DNA of 64,000 nucleotides from Adiantum capillus-veneris (GCA_014529385.2 CM043949.1:114271477-114335476), one strand, 5' to 3'; shown: positions 36,230 through 49,770, counted from the stretch's first letter. Notes: generated by a model not told the origin, from the letters alone. Numbers and translations are program-made.

Positions 36230-38090
36230 CAGCCTTTTTCGACTTGGTACGAAAGGGAATGTGTTTATTAAATTGTTTCTAGGTTAATATTGGGTATACC
36301 TCAATAATACAACCATAGTGAAGCATCAATGTCCTATAGACATGGAGTAGTGTAACCATGCTCTTGTAGAGGATATATGGGGTTCTCTTGTAGTATACTT
36401 TACTCCCTAAGTCTAACCACCACTATCACTCTTTGCTTTTGAATTGGAATAAACCTATCCCTCTTCTTTCATGAACTTTTAACTCTTTTTTTTTTGGACA
36501 TACTCACCATAGTGAGTATACTCATAATATTGAGTGGAGATGTTATACTACTCAGTAGAAGCATTTACAAAAGACTTCACGCATAGCTCGTGCCTTAAGG
36601 GATCAACAATACTACAAAAGGCCTTTTTGGTTACAGACATAAGAGAGTCACTTGAGAGAGATACAATGTAGGGTAGCACCCTTGTGCTAACTTGTTTCAC
36701 TTTCATTTTTCATGGTGTAGAATGGAGTGTGATAGCTTGTAATGCTTGGACCCACTCACTAGAGATCCTCCTTTTTTCAAAAGAAACAATATCTTTCCTG
36801 CTTGTTTGGATAATCCCGTTGAAGTATGCAGTTGAGAGGTCATTTTCAAAGATGTATCTATTTCTTTTATCTCCAAACTTGTTTAAAGTAGCAAAAGCAG
36901 ACGACTTGTGTGCAAGTAAAAATAGCTTGATTCTTATATACCGCACTCCCATGATTAATTCATTCTTGCAGAAAATAATCCTCCATGTCTTTTGTGTGAA
37001 TTTGTAGACCTTGCCTGCCAGTCCACTTATAGTCGAGCATTCTTTGACTAGATGTGGGAGATTTTCACTTACGGCTTTTAGCTACCCACAAAACCTTCCA
37101 TATTAGAAACATCTTTATCTCTTGGAGGCCATAGTGGTCCCAAATGTTATTGAGTATCGTTCTCGACCTCGATTTTGGCCATTGATTATGCCACATCTTA
37201 TTGAGAGGAGAGAACAAACTTGTAACCTTTTTAAAGATTAAATTAAAATGTCTCTCAATTAACTGTAAATCTATAACTCATGTGAACTATAACATACTCT
37301 CGTATTGGGAGCACCTCATACACCTACATACCTACAAAGCCCCCCCCCCCCCCCCAACACACACACACACAAACAAAAAAGAAGAAGCTTGAGAGAGGGA
37401 GCTTTTAGTGACATTAAAAAGAAGGCAACATGTGACCCTCTATGGATACCACATATTGTGCTATTCACAATCAAATGAAACTACATCAAGCAACCTATCC
37501 AACCAATTTGTTGCTCGCCAAATGAAGAACCAATACAATCTGACATCATTATATGGCATCATTATATGGCACAGAAGGTTATCCTTTTATTTTTTTTCTT
37601 CTTTTAAGTTTTGAGTTTGTGTTCCTTTTTCTTTTTTTTTTTTGGGGGGGGGGGGGGGTGTCTCTCTATGGTCTCAAGTAGGTGCCTAGATTTTGGATGA
37701 TCTCCCCCTCTCCTTTGAATTAGGATGGCTATAGATGATGGTCTTAGGTTTCTTCTATGCTTGCTTGAGTCAAATATCTCCTTCACGAGGCGAAATGTTT
37801 TTTGAAGTAATATGTTTCTTGGAAGTTTTGCATATATTTTTATAAAGTTCTTTCGTGTTCTTCTCATTGATGAAAAGTAAACCAATTCTACCAGGCGCAA
37901 GCTAACAACAAATGGATATAACTCGATCCATTCCTGGTCATGAGACATCATAGCACATTTTCCTTTAAACCACATTATGGGTTTAGCTTCTTTTGGCCTG
38001 AAAGGAACAACTTCAATTTTCTCTTTTCATTGTAAAACATTTCTACCACTAAATCTCTGCTTTGCGAAGAACCTGCATGAAGAATCCTCC
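36230..38090. other. non-coding; homopolymer runs
   Basis: Only short frames without recognisable domains. A C-run of about 17 followed by (CA)n lies at 37340-37371. A T-run then a G-run of about 14 lies at 37629-37658. These could form G-quadruplexes on one strand. No gene supported. Confidence 0.5.
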
Positions 38091-38716
38091 ATGCTTAGCC
38101 CGATGTCGTGCAGCTCTGTTCCCATGCTAAGAAAGATACTAGGAAGATGCACATTAAGCTTAATTGAATCTTACTTGCCGGTCTTGCTAACAAGCTAGTT
38201 TTATGAGTAATGTATGCCAGAGGTAGCTTAAAAGGGTCAATAGAAGCCTTAATGATGCTAGAAAAGAGAATGCTTAAAGTGAGCACATATGAATGTTTAT
38301 GATTTAGAATTGCAGTTCTTGAAGTGCTCTACCGGCTTGTCTTTACGGCTCATCGGTTGGAGCTACGGTGAAAAAGTTATAGCAGTTTGAAGTTTAAGTT
38401 AATTGCAGATCCGTACTAGATTGGGCAACTGCACAACTGAGGGAACAGAAATGAAGTGAATGCGTGGGCATGAAGTGCTCACTTTGTAATGTGCGTCGGT
38501 CTTTTCAGATCAGCAATCAAAGATCTGGTCGCCAAGTTATTACCAATTTAAGTTTCCCCGTGGGCCAGTTCTGTGCCAGGTCGGTCACCTCGATCCGTGT
38601 GCCATCCGAGAATTTTACAGCCTAGCAAGGGTTTGTATGGAGACGATGTGATGAGTGCAGGCTAAAGAAACTTACAGATTTCCAATCGGAGTACGGAGCT
38701 CTAAGAAATTAATGCT
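38090..38716. repeat. ~620-bp direct repeat, left copy (possible LTR)
   Basis: CCCATGCTAA(G/T)AAAGATAC through AAGAAATTAATGCTTGAAT matches about 42880-43512. The match then resumes at 39968-40082 (GAGCGAGCATGAAGT...GAGAAGG) versus 43513-43617. A 1.25-kb piece is therefore inserted in the left copy, or was lost from the right. TG...CA ends were not clear. Confidence 0.75.
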
Positions 38717-39215
38717 TGAATTCTGCGACAATGACTAACGACGGTGAGGTTTGTTCAGAATGTCATCTTATGCAGAACAATGATTGCAAGATATACCAGC
38801 TTGGTTGCGGCAAGGAAGCTCTAGGGAAATTAACCAAATGCAAGGGGAATGTCTTCCGAGAAATGCAATCACCTATACATGCATCTTAAAAGCATGTGGC
38901 ATTATACGAGATGCTAATATGGGCTGTAAAATTCACGATGATATTGTCATTAAATACTAAATTTTGTGCTAGGCATTGCTTTGCCAGATATGCATGTCAA
39001 ATTAGGTGGTTATTTATGAAAGAACAAAAAGGTCTTGATGAGATCTTTGTTTGAAATGTCGTCTCCTAGAGCATGTTGATTGCGGGATTTACCCAACGCG
39101 TTGTGGGTGAAAGAATTCTTGATGAGATTGTTCGACAGGGGCTACTAGAGAAAGATGTTGTGCTAGAAAATGCTCGGGTGAAAGTCTATGCCAAATGTGG
39201 TGCCCTTATGATTTG
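38717..39215 (+). pseudogene. PPR-protein fragment
   Basis: Broken frames encode KLTKCKGNVFREMQS, KACGIIRDANMGCKIHDDIV, then EKDVVLENARVKVYAKCGAL. The last matches the VDMYAKCGAL hallmark of plant PPR proteins. Several stops and shifts show it is dead. It lies in the segment inserted into the direct repeat. Confidence 0.75.
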
Positions 39216-39707
39216 AAGGTCCAAACGCCCGCCCAAGGGCCATATTCAATGGCTACCCAACCCAAAGCAAAAGGGTGGCCGCCCGCGGGCAATAAGGGAA
39301 AGGGGATTATAGTGAGAAAAGAGGAAAAAAATAAGGGGGGCATGGCGGACAGACGAGCAGAGGCGCAATGAGGGGAAGTGAGGCTCGCACCACTCAACAT
39401 GAGCATCAGATGAGGGCGGCGCAGAAGCGAGCGATGACTAGCAGGCAAGGGCGATTCTGTTTGGCACCATCGGCATTAACTTTCGCACTAGTCTAAGGCA
39501 TCATCAGTCTTGTTCCCGCACCACATCAACGACAGCGGACAACGCCACTACTTAGGAAGAAAAGATGCTATTTTAAGAGGGGTAACGAGGGGAGGAAAGG
39601 TGTGCAAGGAAAAGAGAAGTAATAAGGGGATTTGCAACGATATATAGGAAGGGTGAAGGGAGCCCTCCAAGGAGAAGTAGCCGGGAAGAAGAAGGAGCTC
39701 CTCTCTC

Positions 39708-39746
<39 letters not shown>

Positions 39747-39967
39747 CTCTTGACCTTGGTGAAGCCAGCAAGGGAGAGAAGAAGAAGCTCCAGAGTTTTC
39801 TCTCTTTGTCGGCATAGGAGAGAAGCAAGGTTGAGCCTCGATTGAAGAGGTCGTGTTGCATGAGAGAAGGGTACTCGAGAAAAGGAAACCAAGGATTTTT
39901 CGACTTGATAAAAGGGGAGAAGGCACAACAAAAGGCATGCATGAGCAAGCTAGGTGTCTCTCATGGA
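39216..39967. other. non-coding filler with (CT)n
   Basis: GA-rich sequence with (CT)n at 39701-39743. No gene; it is the rest of the segment absent from the right-hand repeat copy. Confidence 0.5.
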
Positions 39968-40454
39968 TGAGCGAGCATGAAGTCTCTCCCTTGTCGAGCA
40001 TAAGGCGAGTGGCGCGTGATTGAAAAGGCAAGGAAATGGAGAAACAAGGTTAAGCAAAGAAAGGAGCGAGTAGAGAAGGATAACAAGAGTTATGGAAGCT
40101 TAAGCTATTGGCGAGCTTGGCATAACCTTTTAAGGAAAATTGAAGACAATCTGAAAGCAAGTTTTACAAATTTTTGGATGGCAATTGAAGGCAACCAAAA
40201 GAAGAAATTTTGTAAATCTTTTGAGAGTTGTTGACAGCAGTTGAAGCAGATTAAACGACAAAAGAGAATTTTCATCACCGCCATCAGCTAGAGATTGATT
40301 AATCATCATGCTAAGCACTGGTGTCATTAACGGCCTGGTTAATCCTGTAAAGAGGGAGCTTAAACTCTTGGTTATCAAATGATCCAAGTGACGATGCTGT
40401 TAACAAACCACCTTGGCTAAGGATTAAGTTGTACTCAAAGCTTGACTCGATTAG

Positions 40455-42477
40455 TTGAAGTTTACGATGATTGCCATAGCCATTTGCACATGTTGTTCTT
40501 ACTGTCTCTCACAACCAGAGGCCCGACGCCTTCTCGGATCACGTTTCGAATACATATCCCCCGACATCTTTGGTGAACCCGATGCGAAACGAGCTGGGGT
40601 GGGAGGTAAAGATGGAGATGCTAGAAAAATTGAAGCAGTTTATTGACGATTTCAATTTCAATGGATTTAATAAAATCTAGAAATTGCAAATTTGTCAAAA
40701 ATGTTGGAATTAGTTCAAGGATATCTGTAGGAAGCGAAAGCCATGTAGATAAAAAAGCAGATTGATGATGTTGTAGAGATGGCACTTGATGTTGTATGGG
40801 AGCAGTATCATAATTTTTAGGGATATGATCCAAAAGGTTTTATTGCATGTTATGAAGTCGAGATGAAGAGCCAAAATGTTCCAAAAAATTGGATGATTGC
40901 ATCTTTTGAAGAGGTTGTAAACTCAAATTTTAAAAAGCAAGTTCAAGAACTAACAGAATCATATCCCACACGGTGGGATTATTTTGCAGAGGAATTTATT
41001 TGCAACAGCTCAAGGATTCTAGATTTGGAAATAAAAGAGATTATTGAATGAATCCAGGTTGTCTTTAGTAAAGGTGAAGGGGATTAGATGCAGTTCCTCA
41101 CCTATGATGAATTTTGGGAACATATTTCTGCAAGAAGCAAAGCCAAAGAAAATGCGGAATTGGAAGTAGCAGATTCAATTTCAAAGGAGCATATTTTGAG
41201 AAACATAGAAAAGGTAAACGACGAATTTAATGATGAAAGAGAATTATATGATTTTTTTTCAAAGATTTCTCACATGGATGATACCTCCAATAATGGTTCC
41301 AGTGAAGACATAAACTATACATCAAGTGGTTCACAAGCTGTTGACCTTGACATGGGTTATTCTGAAGGAGTTCATCAAGCGGATGAGCCTATAGGGTACT
41401 AATAAAACTATCAGCACTATAGCCAAGCAGGCCAACATGTTTGCTATAGATGATTGCATGAATAAAACTATTATATAAACAGTAGCTGATGAAGAGACCA
41501 AGATTGTGGACCCAGCACAGGATGAGCCTAAGAATGCCAATGAACTTATGATTGCTACTAGCGATATATTTGAAGATGCTATTATCATTGAACAAGATTC
41601 CATAATCGATGATCTCTTGACTAGACCTGAAGGAGATGATTATAACAGCATAGAAGAGCTTTCTAATGCATGTACTCGTTCAGAGGGGATTGCCAGATGA
41701 ACCTTTACAGTGCTATGATGGATTACTAAGTAACATGGATGCAGATGAGGAAGCAGAGGATGACATGGATGAGTGTGAATATTGCCTAGATCATGTTGAT
41801 TGTGAACAAATTATTGATAGGGATTCTACATATATGCGTGTACATTGGCTGCATGAGGAGATAACTCCTACAGAAGTTGATGAATGCTGATATTTTAAAG
41901 AGTGATTTTTATGAGGATTCTATGGGTGAAGATTTACAGGCTAAAGATGTTTTTCATGATCAAGTTGAAATTTGATCAAGTAAAAAGTCCTCTAATGATA
42001 GAGTTCCAGAGACTCCCAAGGTTTTTGGTGATGGCTATGAAGCTAGAGGGGGTGATGATGCTACCATCATTGATATTGCAAAAAGTGCACAGGGTTTTTC
42101 ATTTCCTTGGAAAATGTGCCAAATGTGGCTGGATTTGGATGTTATTCCTATTGATGCTTATGTCAGTGATGTCCTGGCTGCCAGAAAGAGGGAGTCAGAA
42201 TTCTTTAATACTTGCTAGTAATGAGCTTAAGTTGCCAAAAGCTTATGGGGTGTGGGTGCTACATTATGCTTCAAGAGAAGCTCTAGTATATTGTGGCATC
42301 CATCAATGCTATGTGATCTCAATGGTGTTTGATCTAGAAGATTTTAAGGATATTCATAAGCAAATTCAATATGGATGGATATTGTTAAGTATGCATAGTA
42401 ATTGCGTGCTATTTGAACCAAGGGTAGCATATTTGCACCAGAAATGCTTGATGTTGATTGATACAGGAAATGTATGA
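40455..42477 (+). pseudogene. unrecognised acidic coding remnant
   Basis: A chain of open blocks in changing frames: NWMIASFEEVVNSNFKKQV, YPTRWDYFAEEF, FWEHISARSKAKENAELEV, DEECEYC-like acidic stretches (DECEYCLDHVDCEQI), FPWKMCQMWLDLDVIPIDAY and REALVYCGIHQCYVISMVF. Many stops separate them. It sits between the ~620-bp direct repeats, so it may be the inside of an unknown retroelement or a retrocopied gene. No domain recognised. Confidence 0.45.
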
Positions 42478-42879
42478 TCATATGGATATTATGATGCTCC
42501 ACTGTGTGGGAAATTCCTTATTATTCCATTTGATCCTAGGGGCTACTAAAGTGCAAGTTGTAGATTCAAAGGATACCAGATGTGTCGTAGCAGGTTGCAT
42601 GGTACAAGGTTTTGTTTTCTAGATTATGCTAAGTCAAAAGAGTTTTTGGTTATGCGATCAATGAGCTTACATGGCTAGCTTCCAATTAAAATCGTTGGAC
42701 AATTGATAAAGTATCTTTGTATCTTTTAAGTTGGTTCTGCTACTAGAACTTGAAGTACAGGACTTGACGGCCATTCCGTGTCTAGATAGAGTAAGGCATA
42801 CTTGAGCTTGATAGGGTTTGCTAAAGCGAGCTTGATGATCAAGCCGTGTGCATCATTAACTGGAGCACTTGAGTCTCAT

Positions 42880-43617
42880 GTAGTGGAGCTCCACTCCCAT
42901 GCTAATAAAGATACCAGGAAGATACACATCGAGCTTAGTTGAATCTTACTTGATGAATGATTACTAGTCAGGGCTTGCTAACAAGCTAGTTTTATGAGTA
43001 ATGTATACCAGATGCGGCTTAAAAGGGCCAATAGATTCCTTAATGATGCTAAGAAAGAGTATGCTTAAAGTGCGCACATATGGGAGCTAATGATCTAGAA
43101 CTGCAAAGCTTGAAGTGCTCTACCAGCCTGTATTTACGACTCTTGATTCGAGCTACTATGAAAAAGTTATGGCAGTTTGAAGTTTGAGTCAATTGCAGAT
43201 CCGTATTGGATTAGGAAACTGCAACAATTGAGGGAACAAAAATGAAGTGAAATGCATGGGCCTGAAGTGCTCATTTTGTGGAGCGCGTTGGTCTTTATAG
43301 ATTAGCACAATTGGAGATCTCGTCCCCAAGTTATTACTAGTTTAAGTTTCCCTAGGGGCAATTTCGTGCTAGGTGGGTCGCCTCGGTCGCTGTGCCATGT
43401 GGGAATTTTACAGCCTAGCAAGGGTTTGTATGGAGACTATGTGATGAGTGTAGGCTAAAGAACTTACAGATCACCAATCGGAGTATGGAGCACTATAAGA
43501 AATTAATGCTTGAATCGAGCAAGCATGAAGTCCCTCCCTCATCGAGCACAAGGCAAGCAACTCGTGATTGAAAAGGCAAGGAAATGGAGAAAGGAGGTTA
43601 AGCAAAGAAAGGAGCGA
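42880..43617. repeat. direct repeat, right copy
   Basis: Continuous counterpart of 38090-38716 plus 39968-40082. Confidence 0.75.
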
Positions 43618-44228
43618 GCAGAGAAGGTATATATTAAGTGTGAATGGGATGTCATTTAAAAAACCATATGTACTAAGTTTTTTTGAGTGTGTTAAGTTCT
43701 CACTTCTGTAAATTTTAAGTCTAATTAAGAAAGACCTTTGTATAAATAAATATAACTGATCATCTCTTTGAAAGAGATCCTAGTATAAATAGTATATATT
43801 GCAACCATAAGTAGATATTATGTCTAAATTTATTATTATGTTATTTTAATATAGATTACCTAAAGAAAAGTATCTTAATTTATGATCATTTAATGAATTT
43901 CATATATTTTTCAACATCTAAGCATACTACATGGTTACAAATACATACCTTAATTACATTTATATATAATTCCTCTTTGTTATAATGTAAACACTAACTA
44001 AATGTAAAGTTCTCTCAATGTCTACGAAAAAATTTCTCTCATGACCCATTGGCATGCAAAGCAATTAGGTTAAAATCATAACCCAAGGTTGGTTGCAATG
44101 GGTCTACCAAGGCTTTGAGATCCATGATCTCCCACAAACAATGATGCACATCATATTGATGACATGGATGCAAATCTTGATGGATGGTTCCAAGAGTAAT
44201 GAAGAGAAACTTAGTGAGAAACATTTTC
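43618..44228. other. AT-rich non-coding; copia insertion target
   Basis: No gene. Ends in TTTTC (44224-44228), the left target duplication of the copia element. Confidence 0.6.
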
Positions 44229-44420
44229 TGTTGGGGTATAAAGCCCAATGTGGTCGCCCAGGTAAGTGGGCAGGCCGCCAGGTATGTACACATATTCTTT
44301 TGTAAAAACCTAATAAGAACTCACTATACTCAACACATTACAGTAGAGCGAGTTCACCATATCGTCGTGCTCTTCTTCTCGCACTCTCTCTCGCGTCACA
44401 CTTCCGCTCGTACTCCTTCA
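44229..44420 (+). repeat. 5' LTR of copia element
   Basis: 192 bp, with TATA-like GGTATAAAG only a few bases in. Unusually short for copia. Confidence 0.95.
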
Positions 44421-44421
44421 A

Positions 44422-44436
44422 CTGTTATCAAAGCTC
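44422..44436 (+). other. primer-binding site
   Basis: CTGTTATCAAAGCTC resembles the TGGTATCAGAGC site that pairs with initiator methionine tRNA, with two or three differences. Confidence 0.65.
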
Positions 44437-45517
44437 AGATCGAGGCTCGGGGCAGCATTTGCAGGTAGCCAGAGTCACTTGCTCAGACTGGAGTGAGATT
44501 CGACAGGCGAAGACACGGCCCCAAATCTTGTGGGAGAGGTCGAAGGGCTTGGTGTTCTCAAAATTTCATTCTGAGGTCATCTCGGCCACCGTTTGGCTTC
44601 GACAAAGTTCTGCGCAGGCCATTTTCGACTACGTGGTCTCAGCGGGTGCAGATCCGACTCTGCAAATTGGGGGTTTCGGCCTACGACTGCAGGTGCTGAG
44701 GATATCGGCACTCCCAGAGTGTTGATTTGTGGCTGTCTACACATCGAAGGACGGCTCACAGTTCTTGAAGGCGTGTCACATACGACACGGGCGCATCTAC
44801 ACACAGATTGTAGCCTACATCCACTAGTTCATCAGGTAGCTTGTGTTTGCTGCTTGATATTCCAGATTTCATCCTAACATTGTAGGTACTTCCACATGGG
44901 ATGTATTGTCAGAGATGATGTATGTCTGTTGAGGGTTTGCTGGCTGTGAGTCACGCAGCAAACAACCGCCGCAGCGGTTACAGCATATAGTGGGAAATTT
45001 GTGGATGTATGATTTTGTGGGAAGTCTATGTATTGTCAGATTTACTACAGCCTTTGTTGAGGGTTGAGTGAGGTTTTATTGAGCTGGGGGATTCTCGAAT
45101 GTTGAGATCCTTTCGGTGATACAGGTCTTGGAGCGATCCCTCGAGCACCCTTAGATAGGCAGCTAGGATGTATTGACTGTGAGTTAGACAGTTGGGATTG
45201 CATCTATGCTTTACTGCCGTTGAGGCCTTGTCGCAGTCTATGCTTACAGGACAGTGACAAGACAGTGAGAGACAGTACAGGTGCAGGACAGGTTTACACG
45301 CAGCTTACAGTGTCAGAGAGACAGTGTTTTTTGAGCTGTTTTTTGGTCTGTTTTTGAGGACACCAGAGACATTTACAAAGGAGACTCTGCCAAAATTTCT
45401 GCAGAATCTGAAGCTTTCTTGGTTCATTTGACAGGTTGATATTCGTTCAGAGGTCAGTTTACAGGGGAAACTCTGCCGAATTTTTCCCAGGAAAGTAAAC
45501 TACTGTGAAGCGTAGCT
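44437..45517 (+). other. copia untranslated leader
   Basis: About 1.1 kb between primer site and gag ATG with no conserved coding. Long for a copia leader. Confidence 0.6.
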
Positions 45518-48500
45518 ATGGCTGGATCATAGGACATTGCTCTTTACAATATCAAGAAGCTGGATGGAACCAATTTCCCATTGTGGAAGAAGCATATTTG
45601 GCACGTGTTGGTACAAAAGAAGCAGATAAAACCTATAAAGCTCAAGGGGATAAAACCACAAGAAATGGACGAAGATGAATGGAGCGAAATGGATGAATTG
45701 GCACTTTCTACCATTATGCTGACTTTGGAAGAAAGCGTTTACTTCAATGTAGCAGACGAGATGTCGGCTTATGAAGCATGGACAAAGCTGAGTGATCTTT
45801 ATGAGAAGCAGAGTGCAGCTTCATAGGTATACTGTCTTAAGAAGCTTGTTGACTTGAAGATGAAAGAAGGGACACCTATGTCCAATCATCTGAATGAATT
45901 CAACACCATCTACAGTCAGTTGTCAGCTCAAGGTGTCAAGTTTGATGAACCTGCTAGACCTATGTTCCTGTTGATCACATTGCCGGAAAGTTGGGACACT
46001 TTTCGCACAGCTTTGAGTAATTCTGCACCTCCAGATGGTTTGAACATAGTAGGTGTAGAAGGAAGTCTGCTTACTAAAGAAACCAATAGAAAGACAATGG
46101 ACAAAGGCAAAGGAACAGCCTTAGTTGTCAGGGGAAGGACCAAAGAAAAGTACAAAGGTGGAAAGAGGAATCAGTCTCGTAGCAAGTCCCGCAGTGCTAA
46201 AGGCAAGAGTGACATAGAATGCTACCATTGTGGTAAGAAGGGTCAAATGAAAAGAGACTGCAGATAATGGAAAGCAGAAAAAGGCAAAGAGAAAGTTGAA
46301 GACCATGGTGGGAAGAACAAGTCCTCATTGAAGATTCAAGAAATAAATGTGACAAACACTGTTGCAAAGGATGACAGTCTAGTGTTAGGATACATCTACT
46401 TCTTGAAGAATACAATGAACTCAGCTCTTCTTACAGCATCTGATGGAAATGCACTGAGTGACTGGATTATAGACTCAGGTGTATCACTTCATGTGTCTCC
46501 AAACAAGGAGTGGTTTACCTCTTATGTGACCACTAAAGATCATGTTCGGCTAGGCAATGGGCAGACATGTGAGATCTTAGGTGTTGGAGATGTTCAATTG
46601 AAGTTTCAGAATGGGTCTTCTTTCACGCTGAAGAATGTGAGACATGTTCCCGCAATTACAAAGAGCTTGATCAACACAGGTTTACTTGATGATGCTGGCT
46701 ACGTCACCACTTTTGGACAAAACATGTGGAAGATATCCAAGGGTTTGATGACAGTAGCACATGGAGTAAAGTCTGGAGGACTTTACATGATTTATGTATC
46801 AAATGTCTCTAAAAATGTAATCAATGTAACCGAGCAGCCAAACGTTTCTTTGTGGCATAGCCGGTTAGGACATATGTCCAAGAAGGGAATGGAAATCTTG
46901 TCTCGTTCTGGTTATTTGCCTGGCTTTTCATTTAATGATTTTGAATTCTGTGAACATTTTCTTTATGGTAAGAAAACACAGCAGCCACATAAGCATAGAA
47001 GCAATAGAAGAGATACACAGTTGGCACTTGTTCATAGTGATTTGTGTGGACCTATGCCTAACCTATCTCTAGGGGGAGCGTCTTACTTTATGACATTTAT
47101 AGATGATTACTCGAGGAAAGTATGGGTTTACTTTTTCAAGCACAAGGATGAAGCGTTTAGTGTTTTCAAAATGTTTGTGACACTTGTGGAGAATCAGAGT
47201 GGCAAGAAGCTTAAATGCTTACGCACTGACAATGGTGGAGAGTATGTTTCAAAGGCCTTTCAAGACTTTTGTGAGTCAAAAGGTATAAAATGTGAACAAT
47301 CCTCCTCAAAATGGTGTTGCTGAGAGGATGAATAGGACCATACAAGAGAAGGTCAGAAGTATGTTGTCCAATGCACAGCTGCCAAATGGGTTTTGGGCTG
47401 AAGCTGTATCAACAGCTGTTCATCTTATAAATAGATCTCCTAGCAAGGTTTTGCAGAAGGATTCAGTGCCAGAGATGGTATGGTCAGGCAAAATTCCCTC
47501 ATACAAGCATCTCAGAGTCTTTGGCTGTGAGGCATATACTCACGTTCCAAAGGAATTTAGGAACAAACTTGAGCCAAAGAGTAGAAAGTGCATCTTTCTA
47601 GGCTATGGTAATTCTGGTGAGATGGGGTACAGACTGTGGGATCCCGAATCCAGAAAGGTTATCCGTAGCAATGATGTTCACTTTAATGAATCCAAATATC
47701 ATTCTAAGCCAGAGAGGGTTGAGGAGATTAGAAGAGTTGTCTTCCAAGAAGATGGACCTGCACGTGCAAGACAAAATGTTAGGGCTCAAGAGGAGCAAGG
47801 AGAGGATAGATTGGAACCACAGGTTGTGGCTGAGCCTGAGCCACCTATTGTGCGTAGATCTGGACGTATCACGTGACCTCCTGATCGGTTTGTTCCATCT
47901 ATGAACTATGTCATGTTGACTGATTGAAATGAGCCTTCATGTTACAAGGAAGCAGTGCAAATGAAGGACTCCGGGAATTGGCAATTGGCCATGCAGTCAA
48001 AGATGACAGCTCTGCATAAAAACCAGACATGGAAGCTAGTTAAATTACCACAGGGCAAAAAGGCTCTACCTTGTAAATGGGTTTACAGGTATAAGATCAC
48101 CGCTCATGATAGTCAACCAAAGTACAAAGCAAGGCTTGTTGCCAAGGGCTTTAAGCAAGAACAAGGCATTGACTTTGATGAAGTCTTCTCTCCGGTGGTC
48201 AAGATGACTACATTGAGATGCTTTCTTGCATTGGTTGCCATATTAGATTTGGTGTTGCACCAAATGGATGTCAAGACAACGTTCTTGCATGGTGATTTAG
48301 ATGTGGAAATTTACATGCAGTAGCCAGAAGGGTTTGTTGAGAAAGGCAAGGAAGATTTGGTATGCCAGTTGTTAAAGAGTCTTTATGGCTTAAAACAATT
48401 AGCGAGGGCATGGTACCATAAATTCCACAAGTTTATGCTTTCTGAAGGCTACAAACGTAGTGAGTTCGATCACTGTCTATATACAAAGAAGGCTAAGGAT

Positions 48501-49484
48501 GGTAGTCGGCTGATCCTTATTTTGTATGTGGATGACATGTTGATTGCTGGCAAGCACTTGGAAGAAATTTCAGCTTTGAAGTCAAAGATGGCAAAATCGT
48601 TTGACATGAAAGACATGGGTGAGGCAAGTCATATACTTGGTATGCGCATTGAGAGAGACAGATCAAAGAAGTTGATTTGGTTATCTCAAACAGAGTATAT
48701 TGACAAGGTTTTGCAATGTTTCAATATGGAGAAGGGAAAGGCATTGAGTGTTCCATTGCCACCATATGTGAAACTTAGCAAACAAGATTGTCCTGTGTCT
48801 GAGGAAGAACATGATGAAATGGATAAGATTCCATATGCTTCTGTAGTGGGTAGTTTGATGTATGCAATGATTGCTACTCGCCCAGACATTGCATTTGCAG
48901 TGGGAGTAGTAAGTCGATACATGTCAAACCCAGGCAAGAAACATTGGGAGGAAGTGAAAGGAATATTGAGATACCTGAAAGCTACAAAGAGTATGAGTAT
49001 ATGCTATGGGGTTCAGGAGCTAAGTGTAAAGGGTTTTACAGACTCAGATTATGCAGGTGACTTAGACAACCGAAGGTCTACGTCAAGGTATGTCTTTACA
49101 TTGGCTGGTGGAGCAGTATCATGGCGTTTTAGATTACAAGATTGTGTTACTCAGTCTACAACAGAGGCTGGATATGTTGCAGCATCAGAGGCATGCAAAG
49201 AATCAATTTGGCTTAATCGACTAGTAACAGATTTGGGAATCAAAGAAGAGATGCCTGTGTTATATTGTGATAGTCAGAGTGCTATAAAACTGGCTCGCAA
49301 TCCAGTTAATCACTCAAAGACAAAGCATGTGGATGTGAAGTATCATTTCATCAGGGAAATGCTCGAGGATAAGCAAATTTAGCTTGTCAAAGTTCACACC
49401 ACAGAAAATCCTACTGATCTACTTACAAAAGGACTTCCCTCAGAGAGCTTTGCGCACTTTCACAAGCAGTTAGGTGTAGGGTAG
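45518..49484 (+). pseudogene. copia gag-pol
   Basis: ATG 45518 (MAGS) is followed by a TAG, then gag (LDGTNFPLWKKHIWHVL) with a stop at 45823. A zinc knuckle CYHCGKKGQMKRDC has Gln at the usual His. Protease reads WIIDSGVSLHVS; pre-integrase reads LWHSRLGHMSKKGMEIL. The integrase has Asp in FIDDYSR, Asp in RTDNGGEY and Glu in NGVAERMNRT. A small deletion before NPPQNGVAE shifts the frame at about 47290. RT has KARLVAKGFKQEQGIDF and YVDDMLIAG; RNase H has GFTDSDYAGD. Stops at 47874, 48321 and 49380 fit C-to-T changes (MQ*PEG, KQI*LVKVH). Confidence 0.95.
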
Positions 49485-49560
49485 TACATCACTTCTCTAC
49501 ATCTCTTGTATATTAGCTTGTATAGTAGCTTCTCTCACACTTAAAGTACCACATTGGACT

Positions 49561-49573
49561 TTAAGTGGGAGGT
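49561..49573 (+). other. copia polypurine tract
   Basis: AAGTGGGAGG directly before the right LTR. Confidence 0.7.
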
Positions 49574-49765
49574 TGTTGGGGTATAAAGCCCAATGTGGTC
49601 GTCTAGGTAAGTGGGCGGGCCGCCAGGTATGTACACATATTCTTTTGTAAAAACCTAATAAGAACTCACTATACTATACACATTACAGTAGAGCGAGTTC
49701 ACCATATCGTCGTGCTTTTCTTCTCCCACTCTCTCTCGCGTCACACTTCCGCTCGTACTCCTTCA
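49574..49765 (+). repeat. 3' LTR of copia element
   Basis: Near-identical to 44229-44420; followed by TTTTC. Confidence 0.95.
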
Positions 49766-49770
49766 TTTTC

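Larger units (their letters stand above)
44229..49765 (+). mobile_element. complete Ty1/copia retrotransposon
   Basis: 192-bp LTRs at 44229-44420 and 49574-49765 differ at about 7 positions (about 3.6%). Both start TGTTGG and end CTTCA. TTTTC duplicates the target on both sides. A methionine-initiator-type primer site (CTGTTATCAAAGC) follows the left LTR and a purine tract (AAGTGGGAGG) precedes the right. The internal frame has gag, protease, integrase, RT and RNase H in copia order but is dead. Confidence 0.95.

Noticed and set aside
36684-37007. Small plus-strand gene
   Set aside because: Hydrophobic AT-rich frame with no start context, homology or neighbours to support it.
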